The notes beneath the pieces were generated by a model. That model saw only the letters and a list, made by a program, of their open reading frames with translations. It was not told the DNA's origin and ran no database searches. The position numbers and the translations under genes were made by a program. Shown here piece by piece: positions 46,942 through 55,509 of a DNA stretch of 64,000 bases (positions are counted from its first letter, which is position 1; each line of letters starts with the position of its first letter). The stretch is from Clostridia bacterium (GTDB taxonomy: Bacteria > Bacillota > Clostridia > Oscillospirales > Oscillospiraceae), in contig SAAS01000003.1 of NCBI GenBank assembly GCA_009929315.1, positions 124,001 to 188,000 of the forward strand. Direction: 5' to 3'.

Positions 46942-47976
46942 TTATGCCAAACCCTCTTCGCTGAGCTTGAACGTAAACTCGGCCAAAAGGGAAACAATTG
47001 CCTCAGCGTCCGAAATGTCCATGATTTCAACAGGTGAGTGCATATATTTCAGCGGCAGGGAAACCACGGCAGTAGAAACTCCCTCACGGCAGACCTGAAT
47101 CACCCAGCCGTCCGTGCCGGAACTGCCCCCCATGATTTCGAGCTGATAAGGTAGATTCTTTTCTTCCGCCAAAGCAATCAGAGCGTTTGTAATGCCGCGG
47201 TTCATATTCGGACCAACTCCGATTGCCGCGCCGCCGCGCATATCCAAAGTTTCGCCTTTCTTGGAATCCGGTGTTGCGGCATGGGTCACATCGATGACGA
47301 CGGCGTAGTCCGGATTTATTCCGTAGGTTCCGCAGATCGCTCCGCGAGAGCCGATTTCCTCCTGAGTGCTGATAAGGCAATAGATATCAATGTTCAGCTC
47401 TTTAGCTGAAATTGCCTCCATGATTTTAACAATAATCGAAACGCAGGCGCGGTCGTCAAGAGCCTTTCCGCAGATTACACCCTCGCAAAGCTCGTCCACT
47501 CCTCCCGCAAAAACGGCGGATGTACCGAGAGGGACACGCTTCTTTGCCTCCTCTTCGCTCATTCCGATGTCAATGAACAGCCTGTTCGGGTCGATTGCTT
47601 TATCCATCTCCTCTGCCGAAAGCGTGTGGGGCGGCATAGTGTCAATAACGCCGAAAACAGGGGGATTTGTCAGAACCTTAATCTCCCTTGCGGGCAGCAT
47701 ACGCGGGTCAATGCCGCCGAGGTTTGAAAAGCGCAGAAAGCCCTTTTCAAATCCGGTGACAATCATGCCGATTTCGTCCATGTGCGCGTTGAACATGAGC
47801 TTTTTCGCCTTGTCATTACCGCACCTTTTAACTGCAATGAGGTTGCCCATGGCATCGGTTTTGATTTCATCGACAAAGGGCTTAAGAAGCTCCTCAATTC
47901 GTGAAAAGGCGCGCTCCTCAAAGCCGGAGGGAGCCGAAAGACCGCATAGGTCGATTATGGTTTCCTTAAGAAGCAT
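46942..47976 (-). CDS. M42 family metallopeptidase (aminopeptidase)
   Basis: A 344-residue paralogue of the downstream M42 enzyme. Zinc ligands again appear in FNAHMDEIGMIV, LDDRACVSI, LISTQEEIGSRGA, VVIDVTHA and LKYMHSPVE. It follows murD by four bases, so it is likely in the same operon as murD. Tandem M42 peptidases suggest peptide breakdown or peptidoglycan-peptide recycling; neither is proven. Confidence 0.93.
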   Translation of the reverse strand: MLLKETIIDLCGLSAPSGFEERAFSRIEELLKPFVDEIKTDAMGNLIAVKRCGNDKAKKLMFNAHMDEIGMIVTGFEKGFLRFSNLGGIDPRMLPAREIKVLTNPPVFGVIDTMPPHTLSAEEMDKAIDPNRLFIDIGMSEEEAKKRVPLGTSAVFAGGVDELCEGVICGKALDDRACVSIIVKIMEAISAKELNIDIYCLISTQEEIGSRGAICGTYGINPDYAVVIDVTHAATPDSKKGETLDMRGGAAIGVGPNMNRGITNALIALAEEKNLPYQLEIMGGSSGTDGWVIQVCREGVSTAVVSLPLKYMHSPVEIMDISDAEAIVSLLAEFTFKLSEEGLA

Positions 47977-47980
47977 GAAA

Positions 47981-49363
47981 TTACTCCAATCCGAGAACTA
48001 TACTGCGGAAGGTGTTTCCGCGCTCGACGAAATTTTTGAATTTATCGAAGGAGGAGCAGGCGGGGGAGAGAATGACCACGTCGCCTTCAACCGCGCTTTC
48101 CGCCGCCGAAATAACGGCATCGCGGAAGTCGTCAATGACGTAAATAGGCAGGGTTAAACGGTTGTAGCCCGGGGTTGCCAAAACAGTGTCGCGGATTCTC
48201 TCCGCCGTTTCCCCCGTTAGGTAAAGAGCCTTGACACGGGCGACAATCTCGGTTCCCAAATCATCAAAGGGGATGTGCTTGTCATGTCCTCCCGCGATGA
48301 GTATGGGTTTAACCTTGGTAAAACAGCGCAGTCCCGCGATAGTGCGCGTAGGGCTGGAGGCGATGGAATCGTTATAGAATTTAACTCCGTTTCTCTCGCG
48401 TACAAGCTCGATTCGGTGGGGAACGCCGGGAAAAGTCCTTGCAACCTTGCGGAAGGCGCTGTCTGTAATGAAGCCTTCGGTTGCGGCGTAAGCGGTCATG
48501 TAGTTGTCTATATTGTGAAGCCCGGGAATGAGAATTCCCGCGGAGGGCATAATTTCCCGTACCTCATAATTCTTTGCGCAGTAGATAAGCTCGTCAACAT
48601 TGAAGCAGCCGCTCTGAACCGAATGCTCGTGGCTGAAATACCGGATATCCGCCTTTGCCTGCGCCGCGAACTCGGGGGTGTAGGGGTCATTCGCGTTGAG
48701 CACAAGGCGGTCGTTTTCGTCCTGACTTAGGAAAATGCTGCGCTTGGCATTGACGTAATCCTCCAAGTTAGGGTGAACATCCAGATGATTCGGAGAAATA
48801 TTCGTTATAACCGCCACATTCGGTTTGCATTTCATGCTGTGGAGCTGGAAGGAGCTCAGCTCAAGCACGGCAAAATCGGAGGGCTTCATCTCAGGCACTT
48901 TGCTGAGCAGAGGCGCGCCGATATTTCCGCCCAGAAAAACAGTATGACCCGATTCGCGCAGCAGCGTGGCAATGAGAGTTGAGGTTGTGGTTTTGCCGTC
49001 GCTGCCCGTAATCGCGATTGTGCGGCAGGGGCAAACGGTGAAAAAGGCTTCCATCTCGGAAGTTAAGACGCTTCCGTTATTTAGGGCGTTTTGAAGCTGA
49101 GGGGTGAAGGGGTGAAGCCCCGGAGTGCGGAAAATCACATCTTCGTGCAGATTTTCAAGATAGTCCTCTCCCAGACGAAGTTTCGCGCCGCGCTCACGGA
49201 GAGAGGCAGACTCCTCAAATTTTGCTTCCTCGCGCTTGTCGCAAACCGTAACGTCCAGAGCGCGGGCTAATAAAAGATCTGTAAGAGGTGCGTTGCTCAC
49301 GCCGTAACCGACTACGGCAATGCTCTTGCCCTCGAGTGATTTAAAGTAGCTGTCTAAAGTCAT
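47981..49363 (-). CDS. murD: UDP-N-acetylmuramoylalanine-D-glutamate ligase
   Basis: It adds D-glutamate to UDP-MurNAc-L-Ala. The 460 residues contain the N-terminal Rossmann motif VGYGVSNAPL, P-loop GSDGKTTTSTLIA (about 116-128), the LELSSFQL and ITNISPNHLDVH blocks, and DSIASSPTRT. The start at 49363 follows AAAGGTGGGG; an upstream extension is unsupported. It is read divergently from rpe. Confidence 0.96.
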   Translation of the reverse strand: MTLDSYFKSLEGKSIAVVGYGVSNAPLTDLLLARALDVTVCDKREEAKFEESASLRERGAKLRLGEDYLENLHEDVIFRTPGLHPFTPQLQNALNNGSVLTSEMEAFFTVCPCRTIAITGSDGKTTTSTLIATLLRESGHTVFLGGNIGAPLLSKVPEMKPSDFAVLELSSFQLHSMKCKPNVAVITNISPNHLDVHPNLEDYVNAKRSIFLSQDENDRLVLNANDPYTPEFAAQAKADIRYFSHEHSVQSGCFNVDELIYCAKNYEVREIMPSAGILIPGLHNIDNYMTAYAATEGFITDSAFRKVARTFPGVPHRIELVRERNGVKFYNDSIASSPTRTIAGLRCFTKVKPILIAGGHDKHIPFDDLGTEIVARVKALYLTGETAERIRDTVLATPGYNRLTLPIYVIDDFRDAVISAAESAVEGDVVILSPACSSFDKFKNFVERGNTFRSIVLGLE

Positions 49364-49484
49364 GGATTCCCCACCTTTCAGATTATATATTATACCGCCA
49401 ATGTCAAAGGATGACAACACATTTTATGTATATCGGCAATAGTCACGCTTTTTATGAACCCGAAACACAATACTTTGTTTTTTC

Positions 49485-49513
49485 TTGCAAGCGCCTGTCC
49501 CATAATGTATAAT
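49485..49513 (+). promoter_or_regulatory. promoter of rpe
   Basis: TTGCAA (49485-49490), 17-base spacer, TATAAT (49508-49513), placing the transcription start near 49520. Confidence 0.87.
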
Positions 49514-49519
49514 AACCTG

Positions 49520-49730
49520 AGAATGGAAATTACGCTAAATCAGTTGCGTTTATTTTCAGGATATTAGGCTGCCGTGGTGGCAAACGGTAAAACAAAGTCC
49601 GCCGGGGACGGTAAGCCGGAGCTTGCCGCCCCCGTATATTAAAGCCGACCCACGGGGGTCCGACTATAAAATCTTATGCCGAAAGGGGTGCTTCTGTTAC
49701 CGCTCCGAAAGCACAAGGGAGATGCACAGA
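49520..49730 (+). ncRNA. structured 5' leader RNA of rpe (unassigned class)
   Basis: Between promoter and ATG are about 210 bases of GC-rich, foldable RNA. GGTGGCAA (49576-49583) pairs with TTGCCGCC (49623-49630), enclosing a GTCC/GGAC hairpin (49597-49609). CCCCCGT (49629-49635) pairs with ACGGGGG (49652-49658); it shares two bases with the first helix, so they may exclude each other. GTGCTT (49688-49693) pairs with AAGCAC (49709-49714) just ahead of the AAGGGAG site. No terminator is present, so control of translation is the likelier mode. It does not fit a riboswitch class I know. Confidence 0.55.
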
Positions 49731-50384
49731 ATGACAAAAATTGCTCCTTCTATCCTTTCTGCCGACTTTACGGCGCTTATTAACGACATTAACGATGTAA
49801 AAAGCGCCGGAGCCGATTATTTGCATGTTGACGTTATGGACGGAATTTTCGTCCCGAATATCAGCATAGGGATTCCCGTTGTCAAATCTCTGCGCAAGGC
49901 AACGGATATGTTTCTTGACGTACATCTTATGATTGACAGACCACACCGCTATGTTCGCGCCTTTTGCGAGGCGGGGGCGGATTTGGTTACCTTCCATCTT
50001 GAGGCAGACCAGCCGCAGGATGTTTTTGAAGCAATAATGACAGTTAAGGACTGCGGGAAAAAAGTCGGGCTGAGCGTGAAACCCAAAACCCCTGCCGTGA
50101 CCCTTCTTCCTTACATTTCAATGCTTGACCTTATTCTGGTCATGACTGTTGAGCCGGGCTTCGGCGGACAGTCCTTTATGCACGACCAGCTTCCGAAAAT
50201 AAAGGAAATCCGCAGAATGATAGACGGGCTTAATCCCGCCTGTGAGCTTGAGGTGGACGGCGGCATTGACCCAAATACCTCAAGGCTTGTCAAGGACGCG
50301 GGCGCAAATGTCCTTGTCGCAGGCAGCGCAATTTTCGGCAAGGACGACAGAAAAGCCGTTATTGAGGCCATTCGCGGCGCGTAA
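49731..50384 (+). CDS. rpe: ribulose-phosphate 3-epimerase
   Basis: It interconverts ribulose 5-phosphate and xylulose 5-phosphate in the pentose phosphate pathway. The 217-residue TIM barrel starts APSILSADF and has HVDVMDGIFVPN (metal-binding), DVHLMI, MTVEPGFGGQ and VDGGI. The ATG at 49731 has AAGGGAG upstream; an open frame back to 49623 lies in the leader and is rejected. It is preceded by a long structured leader and its own promoter, not by rsgA as in many Firmicutes. Confidence 0.96.
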   Translation: MTKIAPSILSADFTALINDINDVKSAGADYLHVDVMDGIFVPNISIGIPVVKSLRKATDMFLDVHLMIDRPHRYVRAFCEAGADLVTFHLEADQPQDVFEAIMTVKDCGKKVGLSVKPKTPAVTLLPYISMLDLILVMTVEPGFGGQSFMHDQLPKIKEIRRMIDGLNPACELEVDGGIDPNTSRLVKDAGANVLVAGSAIFGKDDRKAVIEAIRGA

Positions 50385-50433
50385 ACTAAAAACACTCTTT
50401 CGACATATTTTATATCACAAGGAGCCCTGAAAA

Positions 50434-51033
50434 ATGTCATTTTTCCCGCCCTCACTGGAGAATCTCATAGATAAATTTGCGGCGCTGCCGGGAATAGGCA
50501 AAAAAAGCGCCCAGCGTTTGGCTTTTTACGTTCTCTCCCTTCCCGAGAGCGAGGCGCAGAGCTTTGCCGCAGCAATACTGGAGGCGAAAAGCAGCGTTCA
50601 TTGCTGCCCTGTTTGCCAAAATCTTACGGACGGTGAGATATGTTCCGTTTGTGAAGATTCACGCCGCGATAAGGGCATAATCTGCGTGGTCGCGGAGCCG
50701 AGGGATGTGCTTTCCTTCGAGCGCAGCCGCGAGTATAAGGGCGTTTATCATGTTTTGCACGGAGTGATGTCACCGATGAACCACATCGGCCCCGATGATC
50801 TTAAAATCTCGGAGCTTATTTCCCGTGTCGCCGGCGGCGAGGTTTTAGAAGTTATTATGGCCACAAACCCTGATACCGAGGGCGATACCACAGCTATGTA
50901 CATTTCACGGCTCATAAAACCCTTCAATGTAAAAGTTTCCCGTCTTGCTTACGGTATTCCCGTCGGCTCCAATCTGGAATACGCCGATGAAGCCACCTTA
51001 ACGCGTGCGCTTGAAGGCCGCCGTGAGATGTAG
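50434..51033 (+). CDS. recR: recombination protein RecR
   Basis: This is a RecFOR partner that loads RecA onto gapped DNA. The 199 residues show a helix-hairpin-helix (LPGIGKKSAQRLAF), a zinc finger (CCPVCQNLTDGEICSVC), a Toprim domain (ICVVAEPRDVLSFE) and the conserved end ARLAYGIPVGSNLE-type region. AAGGAG precedes the ATG. It is the last gene before a new promoter for RNase J; dnaX is not adjacent. Confidence 0.96.
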   Translation: MSFFPPSLENLIDKFAALPGIGKKSAQRLAFYVLSLPESEAQSFAAAILEAKSSVHCCPVCQNLTDGEICSVCEDSRRDKGIICVVAEPRDVLSFERSREYKGVYHVLHGVMSPMNHIGPDDLKISELISRVAGGEVLEVIMATNPDTEGDTTAMYISRLIKPFNVKVSRLAYGIPVGSNLEYADEATLTRALEGRREM

Positions 51034-51048
51034 GTCTTTAAAAAATTC

Positions 51049-51077
51049 TTGCAACATTCACAAAATCGTGCTACAAT
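51049..51077 (+). promoter_or_regulatory. promoter of the RNase J gene
   Basis: TTGCAA (51049-51054), 17-base spacer, TACAAT (51072-51077). It lies just after the recR stop, so the RNase J mRNA has a leader of about 240 bases. Confidence 0.85.
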
Positions 51078-51090
51078 AATTATACAAAGA

Positions 51091-51121
51091 CCACAATAGA
51101 GGCTGCGTAGCTCTAATGTGG
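51091..51121 (+). ncRNA. hairpin at the 5' end of the RNase J leader
   Basis: CCACA and AGAG (51091-51101) pair with CTCT and TGTGG (51111-51121) around a small internal loop. It would protect the 5' end of the transcript. Confidence 0.6.
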
Positions 51122-51189
51122 GCGCATAAATTAGGATATTTGTACGAAAGTACTTATTATATGGTAACAATTTGATAGGCTTTTTTGGG

Positions 51190-51251
51190 GACGGAGTTGA
51201 TTATATTCGCGGAGCAGGGCGGATATAATTGTTACGGGCGTCCGTCTTTTT
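51190..51251 (+). terminator. attenuator-like hairpin inside the RNase J leader
   Basis: GACGGA (51190-51195) pairs with TCCGTC (51241-51246); inside it an 11-bp helix (51200-51210 with 51219-51229) forms on a loop. TTTTTC follows directly. This intrinsic-terminator shape lies 75 bases before the start codon in the transcribed leader. Confidence 0.65.
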
Positions 51252-51325
51252 CGTGCGCCGTTTGGATTTGTAACCTACATATCAACCAGTTATTTCTAAA
51301 AATGAAAAGGAGAATTTCTCATACT

Positions 51326-52984
51326 ATGGCATCAAAACTAAAAGTGATTCCTCTCGGGGGCTTAAACGAAATCGGCAAGAATCTAACCGTTTACGAATAC
51401 GGCGAGGATATAATCGTTGTCGACTGCGGACTGGGCTTTCCCGATGAGGATATGTACGGAGTTGACATTGTTATACCCGATTTCAGCTACCTTGTGCAGA
51501 ACAAAAATCGAATCAGAGCAATTATTCTCACGCACGGACACGAGGACCACATCGGCGGACTGCCCTTTTTAATGCGTGAAATAAACGCCCCGCTCTATAC
51601 AACGCGCTTAACGGCGGGACTTATTAAAATCAAGCTCGAAGAGCACGGACTTGTTGAAAAGACCGAGATAATAACACTTGAGGCAGGACAGCATTTTAAG
51701 GCGGGCTGCTTTGGCATCGAGCTTATCCACATTAACCACAGCATAGCGGATTCCGTATCCCTTGCGATAAAAACACCCATCGGTACAGTCATTCATACCG
51801 GCGACTTCAAAATTGATGTAACGCCGATTGAGGGCGGCATGATTGACCTGACTCGCTTCGGAGAGATCGGCAAGGAGGGTGTTCTGCTGCTCTGCTCGGA
51901 CTCCACAAATGTCGAGAAGCCCGGATACTCCGAATCAGAGAGCAAGGTCGGTCCGCACTTCGAAAGACTTATTAAGGGCAGCGATAAACGCATCATTGTA
52001 ACAACCTTTGCCTCCAATGTTCACAGGCTTCAGCAGATAATTAACTGCGCCGCCAAAAATAACCGCAAGGTTGCAATTACAGGACGCAGCATGGAAAACA
52101 TCATGAAGGTTTCCATGGAGCTCGGCTATATGGACGTGCCCAAGGATACGCTCATCGATATTAACCAAATTAGTTCAATTCCAAAAAACAAGCTGGTAAT
52201 CATCACGACAGGCAGTCAGGGCGAGAATATGTCCGCGCTTTACCGCATGGCGTTCTCAGGACACCGTCAGGTGGAAATTGACGCGGGCGACAGGGTTATT
52301 ATTTCCGCCTCGGCTATTCCCGGCAACGAAACCACTATAAGCCGTGTTATTAACGAGCTGTTTATGAAGGGCGCGGAGGTCATCTACGACAGACTTGAGG
52401 AACTTCACGTTTCCGGTCACGCCTGCAGAGAAGAACTTAAGATGATGATAGCTCTCACGAAGCCGAGATTTTTCATGCCGCTTCACGGTGAGCAGCGCCA
52501 CCTGCGCACGCATGCGGAGCTTGCAAAATGCATGGGCATTGCCCCGAAGGATATTGCAATCAGCGACATCGGCAGAATAGTCGATATTACACGAAAAGAG
52601 ATTAAGCTCGGCGGCACTGTTGCGTCGGGAAAGGTTCTTGTTGACGGAACGGGAGTCGGCGATGTCGGCAGCGTGGTTTTGCGTGACAGACGTCATCTGG
52701 CGCAGGACGGCATGGTGGTTGTTGTTATGACACTCTCCGCCGAGGACGCAAGCCTTGTTTCGGGACCGGACATTGTGACACGCGGCTTCGTGTATGTTAA
52801 GGAATCCGACTCGCTTATGGAGGAACTGCGCAGAGTGACAATGGAGACACTCGACTCCTGCGAAAATCAGCGTATCACCGACTGGGCAACGATAAAGGCA
52901 AAAGTCAAGGCCAATCTCTCCGGATATCTTTACAAGCAGACAAAGCGGAGTCCCATGATTCTGCCCGTCATAATGGAAGTTTAA
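51326..52984 (+). CDS. rnj: ribonuclease J
   Basis: A metallo-beta-lactamase/beta-CASP RNase with 5' exo- and endonuclease activity, central to mRNA decay in Gram-positives. The protein (552 residues) begins MASKLKVIPLGGLNEIGKN and has the metal site LTHGHEDHIGGLPF, the ASNVHRLQQI segment, TGSQGE and HVSGHA. The ATG at 51326 is chosen by family alignment; its AAGGAG lies 12 bases away, longer than ideal. An upstream open frame to 51185 lies in the leader. The long leader suggests self-control, as known for other RNases. Confidence 0.95.
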   Translation: MASKLKVIPLGGLNEIGKNLTVYEYGEDIIVVDCGLGFPDEDMYGVDIVIPDFSYLVQNKNRIRAIILTHGHEDHIGGLPFLMREINAPLYTTRLTAGLIKIKLEEHGLVEKTEIITLEAGQHFKAGCFGIELIHINHSIADSVSLAIKTPIGTVIHTGDFKIDVTPIEGGMIDLTRFGEIGKEGVLLLCSDSTNVEKPGYSESESKVGPHFERLIKGSDKRIIVTTFASNVHRLQQIINCAAKNNRKVAITGRSMENIMKVSMELGYMDVPKDTLIDINQISSIPKNKLVIITTGSQGENMSALYRMAFSGHRQVEIDAGDRVIISASAIPGNETTISRVINELFMKGAEVIYDRLEELHVSGHACREELKMMIALTKPRFFMPLHGEQRHLRTHAELAKCMGIAPKDIAISDIGRIVDITRKEIKLGGTVASGKVLVDGTGVGDVGSVVLRDRRHLAQDGMVVVVMTLSAEDASLVSGPDIVTRGFVYVKESDSLMEELRRVTMETLDSCENQRITDWATIKAKVKANLSGYLYKQTKRSPMILPVIMEV

Positions 52985-52988
52985 TCAA

Positions 52989-53020
52989 AGCGCCCCGCGG
53001 CAATTGTACCGCGGGGCGCT
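52989..53020. terminator. hairpin after the RNase J gene
   Basis: A 12-bp GC-rich perfect stem (52989-53000 with 53009-53020) five bases after the stop codon, but without a T-run on the plus strand. Confidence 0.6.
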
Positions 53021-53048
53021 GTCACATAAGAAGGCTAAACAGACTTTT

Positions 53049-54032
53049 CTATTCGTTGTCTATTTGATGAGTGTCTTGTTCTGATTTGTAGGCTCTTTTC
53101 CGAAGAAAATAAACCCCTAGCAAAAGCTGTATAACCAGAATAGCAAGGGAAACAAGCCTCTTTGGAAGATTAGATTCATAATCGTTCATTGCAATTTCCG
53201 GTAACTGTTTCAGATTGTGCAACGCAACAATTTGAGTTGAGATAAAAGATACGAAGTCTCCGATTCCGCCAATGAGGATGAGAAACCCAACGGATAGCCT
53301 GACAGAGCTATTTCGAAATAAATCCAAAAGTTTTAGTTTGTGCTTTCTGCAAGTGAGACAGAGTGCGCATACTACAGCTGCCATCAAAAGAAGCCAGAAT
53401 TTGCTGTAATTTAGTGCGCTCAACAATCCGAAGGAATTTGAATGTGTAAATAAAAAGCTTGTTGCTTTGGAAACAAGCGCAAATAAGCTAGAGAATATAA
53501 TATATAACAGTGTTGTACCCTGAATTATTGAAAAAGAATATGTTTCGCTTTCATATGCGGCGAGATTTTTATCCTTGTGTGTGTAGAGTAATATACCTGC
53601 TAGAATGGGGCAGGCTACGATGAAAAAGTAAAAAGAGATGCCGGGCCAATTGATACTTTGCTCAACAGAAATAGTAGAAGAAGTTGTGGAGATTTTCTCA
53701 ACAGGAGGAATAGCCAAGGACAGTATAATTGACGGCAGAGAGTCTGCAAGACTGAGAAGACCGCTTAGTAAAATGATTAACCCCATGCTTTTTCTAATAT
53801 TGTGGTCTTTCAAAATAATCGGTAAATTTTGGCCTTGTTTTTTGTTTAGCCTGTGGAAAAATATAATTAGGCATACATAGGTAAAAGGAGAAAGAATTTG
53901 AACTACGAAAACAAATTCATGGCTACCAGAAACGTTGGGGATTATGAGTCCTAACAAGTTTAGAAAGGAAAACACGACCATTATAGCGGTATATAAATAT
54001 GCAACGCCTAAAGCAGTCTTATTACTAGCCAT
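53049..54032 (-). CDS. polytopic membrane protein, unknown
   Basis: A 327-residue protein with about eight hydrophobic segments and a serine/threonine-rich loop (ISTTSSTISVEQS). It belongs to no family I recognise. Its DNA is more AT-rich and uses more A/T third positions than the housekeeping genes on either side, which suggests later acquisition or weak selection. The ATG at 54032 follows GGAGGTGTTTG. It stands alone between two plus-strand units. Confidence 0.75.
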   Translation of the reverse strand: MASNKTALGVAYLYTAIMVVFSFLNLLGLIIPNVSGSHEFVFVVQILSPFTYVCLIIFFHRLNKKQGQNLPIILKDHNIRKSMGLIILLSGLLSLADSLPSIILSLAIPPVEKISTTSSTISVEQSINWPGISFYFFIVACPILAGILLYTHKDKNLAAYESETYSFSIIQGTTLLYIIFSSLFALVSKATSFLFTHSNSFGLLSALNYSKFWLLLMAAVVCALCLTCRKHKLKLLDLFRNSSVRLSVGFLILIGGIGDFVSFISTQIVALHNLKQLPEIAMNDYESNLPKRLVSLAILVIQLLLGVYFLRKRAYKSEQDTHQIDNE

Positions 54033-54176
54033 CAAACACCTCCGCATATTTGTTGTTATAATATTACTGCGCAAGGATAATTATGGCAAGTACAAAGTGC
54101 AGGGCGCCAAGTTTACGCTTGCGAAAAAAGCGCATTTGCGGTAAACTTACAGAAAATTAGAGTTAGAGGTCTGCTT

Positions 54177-55148
54177 ATGAATATCCCCGTATTTGACGCG
54201 CACTGCGACACAATAATGGAAGCCCAAATTAGAAATTGCGGTCTTCGCGAGAACAAGCTCCACGTTGATTTGAAGCGCGGAATGAAATTCTCGCCTTACG
54301 CGCAGGTATTTGCGGTTTTCACAAGACCCGGCGGCTTCACCGCCGATATGGATTATTCAAAAGACCATCCTGCCGATATTTTATCAAAAATCGGCGGCGA
54401 GCTGCTCACAGCACTGCTGCGCGAATTTGAAAAAAATTCGGATATCTTGTCCCTGTGCAAAAGCACGGCGGATATAAGAACGGCAGAGGAAAAGGGTAAG
54501 ATTGCCGCCCTTGTCGCCATTGAGGGCGCGGAGCTTATCGGCTGCGACTTATTTGAACTGGAGCGCGCCTATAATAAAGGCGTGAGACTCATTAACCTTT
54601 GCTGGAACTACGATAACGCCCTGTGCGGCGCGGCAAACGGACCCACAAAAAGCGGACTTACGAAGCGCGGCGAGCAGTATGTGAGGAAAATGCAGGAGCT
54701 GGGCGTTGTCGTTGACCTATCGCACGCCTCCGAGCACACTTTCTGGGATGTTGCCGAGATTACACGCAGACCGATTATTGCCGGACACTCAAACTCGAAA
54801 ACCGTCTGCGGAAGTCCGCGCAATTTGACCGACGAGCAGTTTAAGGAGCTTATTCGGCTTCACGGCGTTGCGGGACTTAATCTCTGTCAGGACTTTCTCA
54901 ATGACAGCGGAAAAGCCGATATTTCCGATATAATTGCCCATGCCGAGCATTTTCTTGCTCTTGGCGGTGAAAAAGCCGTTTGCCTCGGAGGCGATCTTGA
55001 CGGAATCGAGAAACCGCCGAAGGGCATAACCGGCATTGAAAGCTACGGAGAAATTTATGAGGCAATGCTCAGACGCAACTACCCGGAGACGCTTGTGCGC
55101 GATATATTCTACAACAATCTCTTTGACGTTTTGGAGGCGGCGCTGTGA
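54177..55148 (+). CDS. membrane dipeptidase (peptidase M19)
   Basis: A 323-residue zinc dipeptidase of the renal dipeptidase type. The metal-binding FDAHCDTIMEA opens the protein, followed by LVAIEGAELI, LINLCWNYDNA, VVDLSHASEHTFWDV and PIIAGHSNSKTVCGSPRNLTDEQ, which carry the remaining ligands. It may cleave peptides or D-amino acid dipeptides from peptidoglycan turnover; the substrate is unknown. The stop overlaps the next gene's GTG. Confidence 0.93.
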   Translation: MNIPVFDAHCDTIMEAQIRNCGLRENKLHVDLKRGMKFSPYAQVFAVFTRPGGFTADMDYSKDHPADILSKIGGELLTALLREFEKNSDILSLCKSTADIRTAEEKGKIAALVAIEGAELIGCDLFELERAYNKGVRLINLCWNYDNALCGAANGPTKSGLTKRGEQYVRKMQELGVVVDLSHASEHTFWDVAEITRRPIIAGHSNSKTVCGSPRNLTDEQFKELIRLHGVAGLNLCQDFLNDSGKADISDIIAHAEHFLALGGEKAVCLGGDLDGIEKPPKGITGIESYGEIYEAMLRRNYPETLVRDIFYNNLFDVLEAAL

Positions 55149-55477
55149 ATATTCAGATTTTCGGAAAATCTAAATGCTTTGATACGAAAAAAGCGGAGCG
55201 CTACTTTAAGGAGCGCAAGGTTAAATTTCAAAGCATCGACCTGCCGCGCTTTGGCATGAGCCCGCGCGAGCTTGAAAGCGTCATTAACTGTGTCGGTCTT
55301 GAGGCTTTGATAGATGAAAAAGCTAGGGACGCAGAAATTCTGCGTTACCTCGCCTATGATGCGGATAAAATTCAGAAGCTTTTTGAAAACCCGTCGCTCA
55401 TCAAAACTCCGATAGTACGAAACGGCAAGAAAGCGACTGTCGGCTACTGCCCCGAAATCTGGAAGGACTGGGAGTAA
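55145..55477 (+). CDS. ArsC/Spx family protein
   Basis: A 110-residue thioredoxin-fold protein. The N-terminal pattern (IFGKSKCFDTKKAERYFKERKVKFQSID) has one cysteine where ArsC and Spx have theirs, and LIKTPIVRNGKKATVGYCPEIW matches the family end. With only one cysteine in the usual CxxC place it is unlikely to be a Spx redox switch; an arsenate-reductase-like YffB protein is the closer reading. The GTG start overlaps the dipeptidase stop (GTGA). Confidence 0.82.
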   Translation: MNIQIFGKSKCFDTKKAERYFKERKVKFQSIDLPRFGMSPRELESVINCVGLEALIDEKARDAEILRYLAYDADKIQKLFENPSLIKTPIVRNGKKATVGYCPEIWKDWE

Positions 55478-55484
55478 GGCAAAA

Positions 55485-55505
55485 TCGCAGGAGATTTCCC
55501 TGCGA
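55485..55505. terminator. short hairpin between convergent genes
   Basis: TCGCAGG (55485-55491) pairs with CCTGCGA (55499-55505) over seven bases; no strong T-run. Position between convergent stops suggests a weak bidirectional terminator. Confidence 0.45.
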
Positions 55506-55509
55506 CTTG

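Noticed and set aside
49571-49680. c-di-GMP (GEMM-I) or cobalamin riboswitch before rpe
   Set aside because: GGCAAAC and CAAAG fragments occur, but the GNRA loop, receptor and P2 stem of GEMM-I are missing, and the B12 core is absent.
51181-51186. Terminator at the T-run 51181-51186
   Set aside because: No stem precedes the run; the real hairpin starts at 51190.
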